Shown: in pieces, positions 53,401-64,000 of the stretch
Layout: each line of letters opens with the position of its first letter
Numbering within the stretch: the first letter of the stretch is position 1
Assembly: GCF_014805685.1 (NCBI RefSeq)
Contig: NC_060886.1
Coordinates: forward strand, 24,095,608 to 24,159,607
Origin: Silurus meridionalis
Lineage: Eukaryota > Chordata > Actinopteri > Siluriformes > Siluridae
Length of the DNA: 64,000 nt
Reading direction: 5' to 3'
Program-made: the position numbers and the translations under genes
The notes under the pieces: model-generated
What the model saw: the letters and a program-made list of their open reading frames with translations, nothing else
What the model was told of the DNA's origin: nothing
Databases searched by the model: none

Positions 53401-54099
53401 AAATAAATAAATATAAAAGAGGCGGAATTAAAACCTACAGCGCAACACACGTTTATCCACAACGTTTTTTTTTTAACTCAGATATAATACAATTAATTAA
53501 CTTTTTTTCCTTATCTTTTTCTTATCAAATCAGCACTAAAATCTGCCATGATGCGCACAATGCACCTTTTGGGCGCATTTTTTTGATCGTACAGATAAAA
53601 GCAACAAATCATTTGAATCTGTAAATGGTCTACTTTCATTTTTATACACATAATAACAACAAAACGTTGTGATTTTGTAAAATAAAGTAAACAGACAGGG
53701 GGCGCTCTCTGTCGTCTCTGTCACCTCTTTTCACAGACACATCAATAAAACAACCTGAATTTCAATAACTACTTGCATCACAGTCATAATAAATATATAA
53801 ATAAAAAGCTCGAAATTTCTACTTTTAAATAAAAAAAATCGAACACAAATATTGTATAATAATGTAATCCGTATGAAAGTTAGAAGAGGTAAAGTTTCTC
53901 CGCTATCACCTCATTAACCGTCCGTATGAAAACATTGCAAAGGTTAATTTTGGTGTCCAAATGGTTTACGTAATTTAAAACACAATAATTACTTTAAAAC
54001 ATTTACAGGAATATTTTGTGTTCATGCTTTATGTTTAGTATGGTTTCACTAATAATAAACATACATTTGCATAAAGCATCAATATTTGTCTATGCCTAT

Positions 54100-54260
54100 G
54101 TTGATTAGAGTATTAAAAACTTGGAAAGTATTCATTTAAAATACATTTAGAACTGATAAAAATGTCCGATTAAGTTGCGATTAATCGTGAGTTAACTCAT
54201 GATATTCATGTGATTAATCGGGATTAAATCTTTTAATCGATTGACAGCACTAATAATAAT
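54100..54260. repeat. Interspersed repeat with ATTAATCG motifs
   Basis: Contains gcgattaatcgtgagttaac and atgtgattaatcgggattaa, ending in cgattgacagcactaat, a sequence that recurs in many animal genomes as a transposon remnant. Class not assigned. From about 53.4 to 54.7 kb I see nothing else. Confidence 0.4.
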
Positions 54261-54734
54261 ATGATGTAAGCTCCATTCACCAGCATGACACTAAAACAGG
54301 CTGTAATTATGTTTACTTTTTATTTAAATACATATCAGAGACTAAACTTATTTACTTTAACTTTAGTGAAAAAGGATAGTCTGTACTTTAACTTTTAAAA
54401 CATTTAAAACATAATTTTATGTACTTGTACTTGAGTAAAGGATGTGTGTACTTTTGCCACCTCTGTATTTCATATACAAAATATCATAATCATTTAGTAA
54501 TAAAATAACAATAATAGTACATTATGGTTATCTGCACTCAAAAAATATACTAATAATAATAATGAAGAAATAAATAAAATAATAAGAAAGGAAATAGCTT
54601 CACTTCACAGAAAACATAATCGTCCTAAACGCTGCCATACTTTCTCAATAGGGACACTACTCTAAGTGTGAAACAATGTATTTTGTGCCCTAAGTAGGGC
54701 ACCTTGTTTTGAAAAAGGAGTTATTTGGAATTCG

Positions 54735-54982
54735 TTTCCGTTCCAATCGGGTGTGACAGCGGTTGGGAAAATCCGTGGGCGTGGTTAAATCTGAGCTGGG
54801 ATAAAGTCGAATTCTATTGGCTGGGATCTGATTTTCGCCGGATCAGGGGCGGGGTTAGGTGTGAGACTGTGCTGGAGCAGAGGCGCATCTGCATGGCGGT
54901 GAATCGATTCATCAGAAATGAAGTAATATCAAAGGCTGGATCTGCTTCTTATAACCGAAATCGTGCTGGCGTGTGTATGCGG
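54735..54982 (+). promoter_or_regulatory. tmem169: Putative tmem169 promoter and noncoding first exon
   Basis: GC-rich island after 1.3 kb of AT-rich DNA: a CCAAT box (ttccaatcgg, 54736), inverted CCAAT (attggctggg, 54815), GC boxes (gtgggcgtgg at 54775; aggggcggggtt at 54845). A good donor (cgg|gtaagac) is at 54983, and a compatible acceptor (tttctttcatag) at 57956 precedes the coding exon. ATG 54893 opens a 30-codon frame that would terminate six codons into the next exon (TGA 57969-57971), an upstream ORF rather than the protein start. Transcription start and this splice are inferred. Confidence 0.5.
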
Positions 54983-55303
54983 GTAAGACTAATCGTGTTT
55001 TGGTGCTGTTGTTTTGGAGTTGTTCGGGTTTAGTGTTGGGTGTGCAGTGGATCAGAGATTCTGGGGTGTGATTAAGCAGGGGGATCAGCTGGAAGAGAAA
55101 AACACACCACACCAAGCGGCTTTTCTGTACAAAAATCACCGAAATGCAAGATGTTTTTGCAGTACACACATGCGCATTAAGCATGTTACACTGTGCTTAT
55201 GTACAGATCCTGTATTCTGCTGCTTTCTTTGTTCCTTCTCTACTGTCGCTTTTTTGCATTGGAAACAATAGATGATGAAGCTCCATTAGACGGAAAAGGG
55301 AGT

Positions 55304-55304
55304 A

Positions 55305-55343
<39 letters not shown>
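55304..55343. repeat. (CA)n microsatellite
   Basis: About 40 bp CA run in the presumed tmem169 intron 1. Confidence 0.95.
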
Positions 55344-55348
<5 letters not shown>

Positions 55349-55555
55349 TCCATTACGCTGTATTAAGCTTAATGCATCTGCAGACACACTCCCAATAATA
55401 CATTTCTAGCATATTTTCATTTTGTTTTATTTTTGTTATTTCTAATGCCATGATTCTGCACACCCAAATATTACGCTGCATACTGCACATAAACTAATTT
55501 GTACTCAGGGTCGTTGCACATTCTTACATACACTGCCACTGCCTTTCTTTATTAC

Positions 55556-56073
55556 AACTCCAAGAAAGTTGGGACACTTTGTAAAATGTAACTGGAAACA
55601 GAATGCAATGATTTGCAAATTTCTTATTTTAGGTTTTAGAGCAACATATGCTTCTATTCATAAGGCATCATTTTCAGGAAAGGCCTTGCATATTCATACT
55701 GCATTTATTACAACAACATGGCTTTGTAGTAGAGGAGTTTGGGTGCTGAACTGGTCTGCCTGCAGTCCAGACCTTTAACTATTTGAAAACATCTGGTGCA
55801 TCATTTAACAAAAAATATGACGAAGAAGACCCAGGACTGTTAAGCAGCTACAATTCTTTATCAGCCACATATGGGACAACATTCTTCCCCCAACTAGTCT
55901 CCTTGGTTTTATAAATGTATACAATTGTTGTTAAAAGTGTTGCAGCCATCAAATTCAATTACCTTATTTTTTACTTAAAATGTAACATTTCAGAAGAGTA
56001 ACTATTTGAGATGTTTTTTATGTTCTATTGTGGATTAAAAATGGGTTTATGAGACTTCAAAATCATTGCATTC

Positions 56074-56150
<77 letters not shown>

Positions 56151-56172
56151 CACAGAGTCCCACCTTTTTTGG
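55556..56172 (+). mobile_element. Mariner-type transposon remnant
   Basis: Starts aactccaagaaagttgggac followed by actttgtaaaatgtaa and ends with the inverted form ttacacagagtcccaccttt, the termini of a common teleost mariner-like element. The internal text gcctgcagtccagacctttaa corresponds to a transposase DxxPD region with the frame destroyed. A (TA)n run (56078-56148) has expanded next to the right terminus. Confidence 0.75.
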
Positions 56173-56234
56173 GTGTTATATTGCTACTATGTAGTACTAC
56201 TGTATGTAAGACTGTATAAGACTGTAGAAAGATC

Positions 56235-56545
56235 ATTACTTATAAACTTATACTCCAGTACTCATGTTAGTTCTCTCTCCAGTGTTCTGTATTGTTGAAA
56301 GATTTATGATCAAACTCTTGATGTCACCCAAATGAGGATGGGTTCCCCTTTTGAGTCTGGTTCCTCTCAAGGTTTCTTTCTAATTACATCTAAGAAAGTT
56401 TTTTCCTTGCCACAGTCACCACGGCTGCTCATCAGGGATAAATACACATCATTCACCTTAACTGTTAAATTCTGTAAAGCTGCTTTGAGACAATGTCTGT
56501 TGTGAAAAGCGCTATAGAAATAAACTTGACTTGACTTGACTTACT
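56235..56545 (+). mobile_element. LINE 3' end (L2/CR1-like)
   Basis: Same 3' tail as 6952-7200 in the opposite orientation: aaatgaggatgggttcccct, then ggttcctctcaaggtttctt, then gctgctttgagacaatgtct, and ending aataaac plus three copies of TTGAC, the short tandem tail expected at the 3' terminus. No coding sequence. Confidence 0.75.
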
Positions 56546-57259
56546 ATTTATATCTACTTTATATTTATACACACACTCCCACAGCTACTCATCAGACACA
56601 TTTAAACATCCCAACTTGTAATCTATTTTGTACAGTTAATCTGCACAGAATTCACAGTCTTTAAATATTTTGGAGGGCTAATTATACCTGCATTTTGTAT
56701 TCATTTCTGAGGTATATTGTAAGTTTATTGTGTCTTGTGAACTGTTAATTAAATCTATCAACTTATCTATATCTCTGTATACCTATCTATCTATTGAGAA
56801 ATTAATCTAAAAGCAGATTGTGACACATGATTATGAATTATTACATTATACAGGCATAGAACAGTAAATCCAAGCAGCACTGAGTGTATTGAGATTTTCA
56901 GTATGAGTATATATTGAATAACAGTCCTGGGATGGCCACAGGACAGTCTTTATAATTACAGCAACAGTCTCTACAAGTAGACAGTATGTATTTAAAGGCT
57001 ATCTTTAAGAAAAGTTAATACTTGGACTGTATAAATCTTTACAATATAAAAGTGGAATCATCTACAACAGCACACTGTGAGTCATAAAGGCAGAACTCTC
57101 CAAGCGGAAAAAAAACATTGGGATTGGTTCAAACATATTCCAGAGGGCGAGAGAACCAGTAGAAGTGTGTCATGTTCAGCTATCAGCATCACATTTACAG
57201 TTACTTTAGTTAATTTAATTTGCATTATACTGTAAAAAATATGTTCCTCGTTATGATTT

Positions 57260-57680
57260 CTCTATTGAAAGTTGTAGCTGATCATCACACACAAACTGTA
57301 TCCACAAAGTACACAGTTGTATAGAATCTTCCTAAGAACTAAGACACTCAAACCTGTTCTAGCACTACAATGCCCCTGTACACAAACCGAGCAAAAGAAG
57401 TGTCCTACAAGGAGCCCTCACCTCAGCCCCACCTTTTAATTAACTGGAGCATAAACCGCACCCCAGATCTCCTCAACCAACATCATTTTCTGATCTCACT
57501 AACGCTATTGTATCTAAATAAACCAGAATCAACACAGCCATAATCCAGAATCTAGTGGAAAGCTTTTTCAGAAGTGTGGAGATTATTATAACAGCAAATG
57601 GTGCATAAATCTTGAATGGGATGTAAAGCAAGTAAATATAGTTATAATTTTTAGGTGTCCACAAACGTTTGACCAGTTAG
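57260..57680 (+). mobile_element. Tc1-like transposon fragment
   Basis: Contains caaacctgttctagcactac followed by aatgcccctgtacacaaa (transposase QHY/NAPVHK-type text) and a 3' end tttaggtgtccacaaacgtt, matching the other Tc1-like fragments. About 280 bp before the presumed tmem169 second exon. Confidence 0.65.
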
Positions 57681-57963
57681 TTTGTAACTAGCTACTGAGT
57701 GTTAGGTGGGATACGGGAATAGCCCGAGCTCAATGCTACACTCTGCACCCCTGCATCATTCTAATTTTATTGTGATAATGTTCCAGGTGTACTTTCTAAC
57801 ATTTTTTATTTTGGTTTTCTTTCTTTGTATTTTTAATTTTAAAATTAAAAAAATTAAATGTTTTTAAATTATATGTATGTACAAATGCCTTTACTAAATT
57901 GTGTTTTCCAAAAGAGCACCAACCCATGTCTTCTTGGGTTCATGTTTCTTTCATAGGGTGACC

Positions 57964-57993
57964 ATGCATGAAACTGAACAGCAGGCTGCCTGA
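57964..57993 (+). promoter_or_regulatory. tmem169: Upstream ORF in tmem169 5' UTR
   Basis: ATG to TGA of nine sense codons (MHETEQQAA) between the presumed acceptor at 57956 and the tmem169 start at 58068. Regulatory effect is inference. Confidence 0.4.
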
Positions 57994-58067
57994 GGCAATT
58001 CTCTTCCCTGCATACATCCGTTACAGCCGAGGTTTGTTAACACACAGGAGTGACTCGACATTGCAGC

Positions 58068-60008
58068 ATGGAGCAGGTGGAGCAGTCAGGATCAGAGAGC
58101 CCTCAGCCGTCATCCATACAGTCAGACACATCTACAGCTCCAGCGGAGGAAGGAAACAGTGGAACAAGCACCCGCAGGAAGCGCAGGAAGAGAGAGCCAC
58201 GGCCCGAATCCATCATTGTGTATCGTTCTGACACTGAGAGAACTGATGGAGACGAACGAAGTGGAGATGTGGAAGTCACAGAGAGGAGTTCTGAGGAAGG
58301 GGCTAAATTTCTTGCAACCCCAACAGGGGAAGGTAAAAGCATGTGTAAAAGTATTTGACATATTTTTCACACATTGTTTCTGTAAAACAGGATATATAAT
58401 TTGATATCATTAGAATTTATCTTTATTATATAGACAGTAACATATTTATAATTAAAACATATCAAATTTAATATCTATACTTAGGATAAAATACAGATAA
58501 GCATTAAAATAAATCATAACATGATTTCCAGTTAAGAGCTTCAGCCATCGACAAAACATATAATCCGATCCGATAATCCAAACATATATTCTTTTCAGTA
58601 TGGATTAAAAACAAAACAGGAAAGAAAAACTTCCAAGGCTAGAGTTTTCTAGTTGAAACTTAAAAACATATGGCTTTTTTCAGTACCTGCATGGGAATAA
58701 ATGAAAACTTTTTACTTTTTTTTCTATTTTGTAACTGCAGGCTCACATCAATAAGAATAAAAATGTAATTAATTGTTAGTATATATTTCCTACAATCAGT
58801 AAATGCATGAGATTTGCCATGTTAGATTTCTGGCTATCATTAAATGTTGTGAGGTTTTGTAAATGTATTATAGTAAATAATAATCAATGATAAAATATAA
58901 TTATAGTGATTTATTTGTATTGGTTCTAAAACTATATCTATTTCTGATCTCAGAATAGACAGAAATCCCTAATTTGCATATTATTTTAATGAAATATAAT
59001 TAAGAAGATTTGATCATCACAGATGGTTCCGTAGGCTGGAATATGGCATTGAACAAATATACCTGTCTCAAAGCAAAACGCATTACAACTATATAATAAC
59101 AATTAATATAAGTATGGAATAACTTAACTATAGCACTGATTATAGTTTTTTCCCAAACAAGTTTCTTTTTTTTTTTTTTTCATGTTTGTGGCATATTTAC
59201 CATTGAAGTCTCTATAAGTTGATATCGAAACAACTATGTATTTCTATGCATCCAATAATACAACCACTGTCACATGATTGTCGGCAGCTGCTCTTATAGA
59301 AAATAATTAAAAACCAATTTAACAATACTGTGGTATAATTTGTCCCACTAATGCTGTTTTCTCACTCTATTTCCAGGCGGTTGGAATCTGCCTCCAGACA
59401 GCCGCTATGTGACATTAACCGGCACCATCACACGTGGTAAGAAGAAAGGTCAGGTGGTGGACATTCACGTCACACTAACAGAGAAGGAGCTCCGTGAAAT
59501 GGCCAAGTCCAAAGAGCGTCTGGATGCAGAGTGTGAAGCAGCAGGAGGAGGGAAGCGCATGTGTGGTTTTGGCTTAGACCAGGGTCCTCATGTGGTGCTG
59601 TGGAGTCTCTCATGTGCTCCTTTTATCTTCCTGCTCTCGTTCATCACCTCATTTTACTATGGCACACTCACCTGGTATAACGTGTTCCTGGTGTACAATG
59701 AGGAGCGGACGTTCTGGCACAAAATCACAGTGTGCCCTTTTCTCATCATTTCCTATCCACTGATCATCATGGCTGTGTCATTGTCTTTAGGGGTGTACTC
59801 GGCAGTGGTGCAAGTATCCTGGGTGTTCAGTGAGTGGTGGTTCTCAGTGCGGGATCTAGAAAAGGGATTCTGTGGCTGGGCCTGTGGGAAGCTGGGCCTT
59901 GAGGACTGCTCTCCATATAGCATTGTAGAATTACTTGACTCGGACACGATTTCTGGCAGTCTGCAGGGGAAAGGTCCTGGCGAGAGTGTGCAGACTTCCT
60001 CAGTGTAA
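58068..60008 (+). CDS. tmem169: tmem169, transmembrane protein 169, two coding exons
   Basis: Exons 58068-58332 and 59377-60008 join in phase 1 to give 298 residues, essentially the family length (human about 297). The start ATG (gcagcATGg) is the first that opens the full frame. A charged, disordered N-terminus includes a basic run RRKRRKREPRPESII and YRSDTERTDGDE. The strongest family signature follows: WNLPPDSRYVTLTGTITRGK and VDIHVTLTEKEL. Two hydrophobic segments lie at about residues 161-183 (VVLWSLSCAPFIFLLSFITS) and 206-230 (CPFLIISYPLIIMAVSLSLG), separated by a conserved loop YNVFLVYNEERTFWHK. The C-terminus has EKGFCGWACGKLGLEDCSPY and ends in SV, a possible PDZ ligand. Predicted two-pass membrane protein of unknown function. 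A poly(A) signal AATAAA at about 60041 lies close after the stop. Confidence 0.93.
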
Positions 60009-61305
60009 GTGCCGGACTAATTCTGGTAAATTGGGTTTTGAATAAAAACCTTTCCTGGAATCACATCTGAATGGTGCTCCTGAAACAGCATTCCACATAA
60101 TCACTGCTATCTGATATCATTAGTTTGTGTTTCTGACTTTTCCTCAATTTTTTGTCCTGAATACATCTGTCAGCTGAATACATCTGTAGCTGGGTATACT
60201 GAAGTTACAAACTACATGGTGTACCAAAAATCTTCTTATAAAGGGTTTCATTAATGCCTGCACCAGTGCGGTTTTGCCTGCATCAGTGGATGTTCATGGA
60301 AATTTCCAGACAAAAGAAACAACACCCGTGTACACAGGCTAAATAGAGAGCAACACAAACACTAAAGAGGTTCTCCTTAATAGTTTCAGGGTTTTCAACT
60401 GACTGAAATTGACTAAAGCTTAACAATAATTAATAGTATTTTGGGGGGGTTTAGGTCAAATTTGTAAAATATTTACTGCGCTAGCAAGTACTTGGCTAAC
60501 ATTAGTTACTGATAGGCTAAGCTAACATTAGTAACAGGTTCACTTGGCTAACTTTTGTAATGTTTTCGCTTAGGTCTAGCTTATATTAGCTTACAGATAG
60601 AAACTAACTAAATCATATGAAAAATGTTTGAAAATTCTCCAGAAATTAACAGTTGAAGCTGATTCTTTCTTTATTCCAAAATGTAAGAAAAGGAAAACGC
60701 CCAGTTTCCAAAACACTCTGTAAACATGTTGCACAGTACTTCACTGTGCCCAGTACACTCCTATGTTCAGTCAAATGTTAATAAGAATACAAATTACCCA
60801 CTCCTGAGGCTTTATTTGGGGTAACAGTATCCCACTGATGATATCAGATGGCAGTGTCAGGGTGAAATATTGTATCAAAAATAATAAAGTGGCATGAATC
60901 TAGTAACATGCCCTACTTGAAATAGTGCTCACTGACTATATCTGTGCTGGTAGATTAGTCCTAGTTGTATTATTTGAGAGTGATTACATAGAGTATAGGG
61001 GTCTTTTTACTGCTTGTGAAATGTAGCCATGTCAGTATACACCATGTACACATCCAATGCTTATGAATGAGCTAAGGAGTTTATGTGAAATACTTTATTT
61101 GGCTTTATTTGGCCATTTTGTTCACAGGCTCCTGGTTAAATCCTTATTCAAGATCATTTGTCATTCCTTCTTTTTCACAGGCAATTTAAATTTCTTTCCC
61201 CTTTTTTAATATATTTATGCTATTTATTTTTACTGTATTTATTTGAATAGATGGTCTGGATAATTAACAGTTGTTTCCAGGAGAGCTTTTCAAAGCCTGC
61301 TGTTG

Positions 61306-61391
<86 letters not shown>

Positions 61392-62500
61392 TTGTTTCCT
61401 CAACCTTCATTTAAGCCTTGTGCTTAAATATTATTGCTCGTCACCTCGATAAAGAATATTGCTCAGCAGTTTTTTAGTTTTTTTAATGACTGGTGATAAT
61501 GTATTTAAAATGTTATTCAATTCTGCTTTTTTGCACAGATTGATTTTCCTAGTGCAAAATGATGTCTTTTTGCCTTTTTTTTAAATGCTAATTATTAAAG
61601 ATATGAAGGTATGAGTTACACTCATGGTATTACATACAATATAAATTGTTTTTAATAATGTATCATGAGAAAAAAAAAGGTTATTATTGTCATCAGTTTT
61701 CTGGAAATTGTGCATGTGTTCAACGCATAAAATATAAACCAACTAAAGTGAAATAAAATTCATACCTTTGCATAAAATACACAATGTGGCTCTTCACTGT
61801 ATTTGAATCACATCGAATGACTGTAATGACTGTATCCTTTTCACACATCTAGTCCTAGATCTGATTCTAAATGGCTTTCTTGGGGGGGTTTCATGGAACA
61901 TGAGGTCATGCATAACAAAACAAGCCATGAATGTATACGTGATTTGCCCATGAAGACAGGGGCTGTGGTGCTGTTAGCATGTAGCTATGTGTAGCCTACA
62001 CATTTGCTTTTACATATTATACTATTCAAAGCTTTTAGTGACCCCATTTTTGTAATGCAAATTTTATTATAGATGTTTATTTTATGATCACTGCATTAGT
62101 TTGCCTTCATTTGTATGTCACTAAATAAAAATCCAAGTGTGACTGATTCCAGAGAAGATCTGAGGAAGATTCTCCAAGATGTTTATTAAAACTTGCCAGC
62201 CAAGTTCCAAATTATACCTGAGATTGTATTACATTTTAATAAAGCAAAGTCATAATGGTCATAATGCTGTTTCAAACAGATTTTTATAATCCTGAATTCA
62301 TTCTTTTTTTACAGCAGTTCTTTGCATGTGACTAAGCCTTTTGCATGATGCTGTATTTTGAAATCCCTAGTATGATTCCATATTTTGTTCTTGGTTTACA
62401 GATAGTAGTTCTGAGACTAGAAATCTATTCTACTTGATTTACTAAATACCTGATAGTGATCATTGTTGTTAGAGTTTTGTGTTTGTGTTATTTAAGAGCG
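60009..62500. other. tmem169 3' flank and intergenic DNA
   Basis: After the likely poly(A) signal near 60041 there is about 2.4 kb with no gene, AT-rich, containing a poly(A)/(TA)n tract at 61305-61386. A longer alternative 3' UTR cannot be excluded because further AATAAA motifs occur at about 60882, 61752 and 62124. Confidence 0.55.
61305..61386. repeat. Poly(A) plus (TA)n tract
   Basis: About 17 A followed by about 64 bp of TA. Confidence 0.95.
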
Positions 62501-62509
62501 GTCCAGAGG

Positions 62510-63165
62510 CATGGCACATAGAATTGCTGTTTCACATTTCCAGGTTTCCTGAACCATGGGGATTCCCCTGCATTCCCCTGTGTTTCACCCACCGCCGCAA
62601 AAATGCCAGTGAGTGCAGCGGCTACACTAAATTGCCCTTCGTTGTGTATACATGTGTCCCTGTCCCTTTCTTCTCTTTAGATCTGCCTTATTCATCCCAA
62701 CACCCTACCTCTGGATAGAGTTCTCTTTAATTGGAGACCACATTGTGCATCTGGGGATGGTTTCACATTAACAAACCTAAAGATCCAGAGTTACCGAAGG
62801 ACTATGAGGATGGATTTGGACTGTGATTAGTGTCAACAGTTTGCTACAATGGCCTCAAACCGCAGTTTGCATGAACAGTTCTGCATTTAAGCACTGAACC
62901 GCACACCTCAGCAATGATGGAACTGTAATGAATGGAAATATAGTGGCACCCAGATGAGGATGGGTTCCTTTTTGAGTCTAGAGGTCTCTGAATGTTTCTT
63001 CCTCATACCATCTTAGGGAGTTTTTTTTGCCACAGTTGCTACTCACTTGCTCATTAGGTATAACATGTATAAGGAATAAACTTTAATGTACTAAACCTAT
63101 ACATTCCAACTTTATAAGCTTAAGTTTGTAAAGCTTCATTTGGACAATGTACATTGTTAAGAACG

Positions 63166-63234
<69 letters not shown>

Positions 63235-63241
63235 TATATAT
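62510..63241 (+). mobile_element. LINE 3' region (L2/CR1-like) ending in an expanded (TA)n
   Basis: From about 62900 this follows the same tail as 56235-56545 (agatgaggatgggttccttt, then cttccttcataccat-like and ggacaatgtacattgttaag, then aacgctata), after which the TA tail has expanded to about 70 bp (63169-63241). The stretch from 62510, with caccgccgcaaaaatgccag and then ctacactaaattgccctt, looks like further 3' UTR of the same class. Confidence 0.6.
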
Positions 63242-63391
63242 AAACTAAGATGGCCTGAGTTTAATTGAATTGAATGTCTGAATGTGAATATAGCAAGTTT
63301 CCCAGTGACAGACTGGCATCTCTTCATAGGAAGCCTATATTCCCACTTTACACCCAGTGTTCCCTGCATTGATCCTAGGACTGTGGTGAGA

Positions 63392-63765
63392 CCTGTGATG
63401 TTGTATGGTTTAGAGACAGTGGCATTGAGTAAAAGACAGGAGATGGCGCTGAAGGTAACAGAGCTGAAGATGTTGAGGTTTTTGTTGGGAGTGACGACGA
63501 TGGACAGGATTAGAAATGAGTTTATTAGAGGGACAGCGCATGTAGGGCGTTTTAGAGACAAGGTGAGGGAGGCGAGATTGAGATGGTTTGGACATGTGCA
63601 GAGGAGGGACATGGGGTATATCGGTAGGAGAATGCTGAGGATGGAGCCACCAGAAAGGAGGAAAAGAGGAAGACCAAGGAGGAGGTTTTGGATGTGGTGA
63701 GGGAAGATACAGGTAGCTGGGTTGGAAGAGGCAGATGTAGAGGACATCAGGTGATAAAGCAATCA
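63392..63765 (+). mobile_element. RTE-type LINE fragment
   Basis: Plus-strand frame reads RPVMLYGLETVALSKRQEMA, then ELKMLRFLLGVTTMDRIRNE and RLRWFGHVQRRDMGYIGRRM, ending PERRKRGRPRRRFW: the conserved ORF C-terminus of RTE-type elements. It aligns with the minus-strand copy at 52497-53400. 5'-truncated. It ends about 185 bp before the putative xrcc5 start. Confidence 0.85.
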
Positions 63766-63950
63766 CAAATGAACGAAGGAAAAAATATTCTGATTAAGTC
63801 TTTAAACATTCACTAACCAGCTACATAACTCGTGGACGTTAGAACCTGACTAACAAAAGCTTCAGAAACGCTGTGTAAACGCTCGCCGGAACGAATAGTG
63901 TCTCGTTTGCATGTTGCATTCCGGACTTATAACAGTGTAAGACCATCGAG

Positions 63951-63968
63951 ATGGCGCGAGCGTCCAAG
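63951..63968 (+). CDS. xrcc5: Probable first coding exon of xrcc5 (Ku80), partial gene
   Basis: ATG GCG CGA GCG TCC AAG followed by a GTAAAA donor encodes MARASK, in phase 0. The flanking sequence is locally CpG-rich (cgctcgccggaacg; catcgagATGgcgcgag). In human, TMEM169 is followed by XRCC5, whose first coding exon is likewise very short and basic (MVRSGNK). Ku80 forms the DNA-end-binding heterodimer with Ku70 in non-homologous end joining. Six codons cannot prove identity; the call rests on synteny and form. The window ends 32 bp into the intron. Confidence 0.5.
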
Positions 63969-64000
63969 GTAAAAAACAACAACAACAAAACAATAATGTT

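Noticed and set aside
54725..55033. 102-residue open frame at the tmem169 promoter
   Set aside because: It overlaps CCAAT and GC boxes and a donor site and has no recognisable domain; more likely promoter plus noncoding exon.

Overview
This is a nuclear genomic window from a ray-finned fish, almost certainly a teleost. The genes are vertebrate, with many small exons and GT-AG introns. The spaces between exons are AT-rich and full of (CA)n, (TA)n and (GA)n microsatellites, Tc1/mariner-like elements, hAT-like MITEs, RTE- and L2-type LINE 3' ends and SINE-like pieces typical of teleosts. I cannot name the species from sequence alone. No tRNA, rRNA, CRISPR or prokaryotic feature was seen. Exon boundaries below were placed by hand from splice signals, reading phase and family conservation.

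Layout. (1) 1-12128: no recognisable coding sequence; it probably holds the upstream region and untranslated exons/first intron of map3k13. (2) 12129-20735, plus strand: map3k13 (LZK, a JNK-pathway MAP3K), 13 coding exons and about 957 residues if two apparent 1-bp deletions in one exon are allowed for. A long 3' UTR follows to about 23.85 kb. (3) 24.1-28.2 kb: repeat-rich intergenic DNA with a decayed Tc1-like element, a perfect 52-bp-arm hairpin and a hAT-like MITE with a near-perfect target-site duplication. (4) 28408-45003, plus strand: liver-type phosphofructokinase pfkl, 22 coding exons, 780 residues, intact, with one GC-AG intron. (5) 46567-51896, minus strand, convergent with pfkl: a 14-exon coiled-coil gene best matched to six6os1, a synaptonemal-complex central-element protein. 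It contains a 25-nt microexon followed by a second GC-AG intron. (6) 52.5-53.4 kb: RTE-type LINE remnant. (7) 54.7-60.0 kb, plus strand: tmem169, with a CCAAT/GC-box promoter, a probable noncoding first exon and upstream ORFs, and a two-exon CDS of 298 residues. (8) 60-63.8 kb: intergenic with LINE 3' ends. (9) 63951-63968: a six-codon first coding exon that probably opens xrcc5 (Ku80), the neighbour of TMEM169 in human.

The genes do not form a pathway: they are a stress-kinase, a glycolytic enzyme, a meiotic protein, a membrane protein and a DNA-repair subunit that happen to be linked. I found no convincing undescribed biological system. The observations most worth checking are the two frameshifts in map3k13 exon 10, the two GC-AG introns and the microexon, the microsynteny, and several perfect inverted repeats related to transposon ends.
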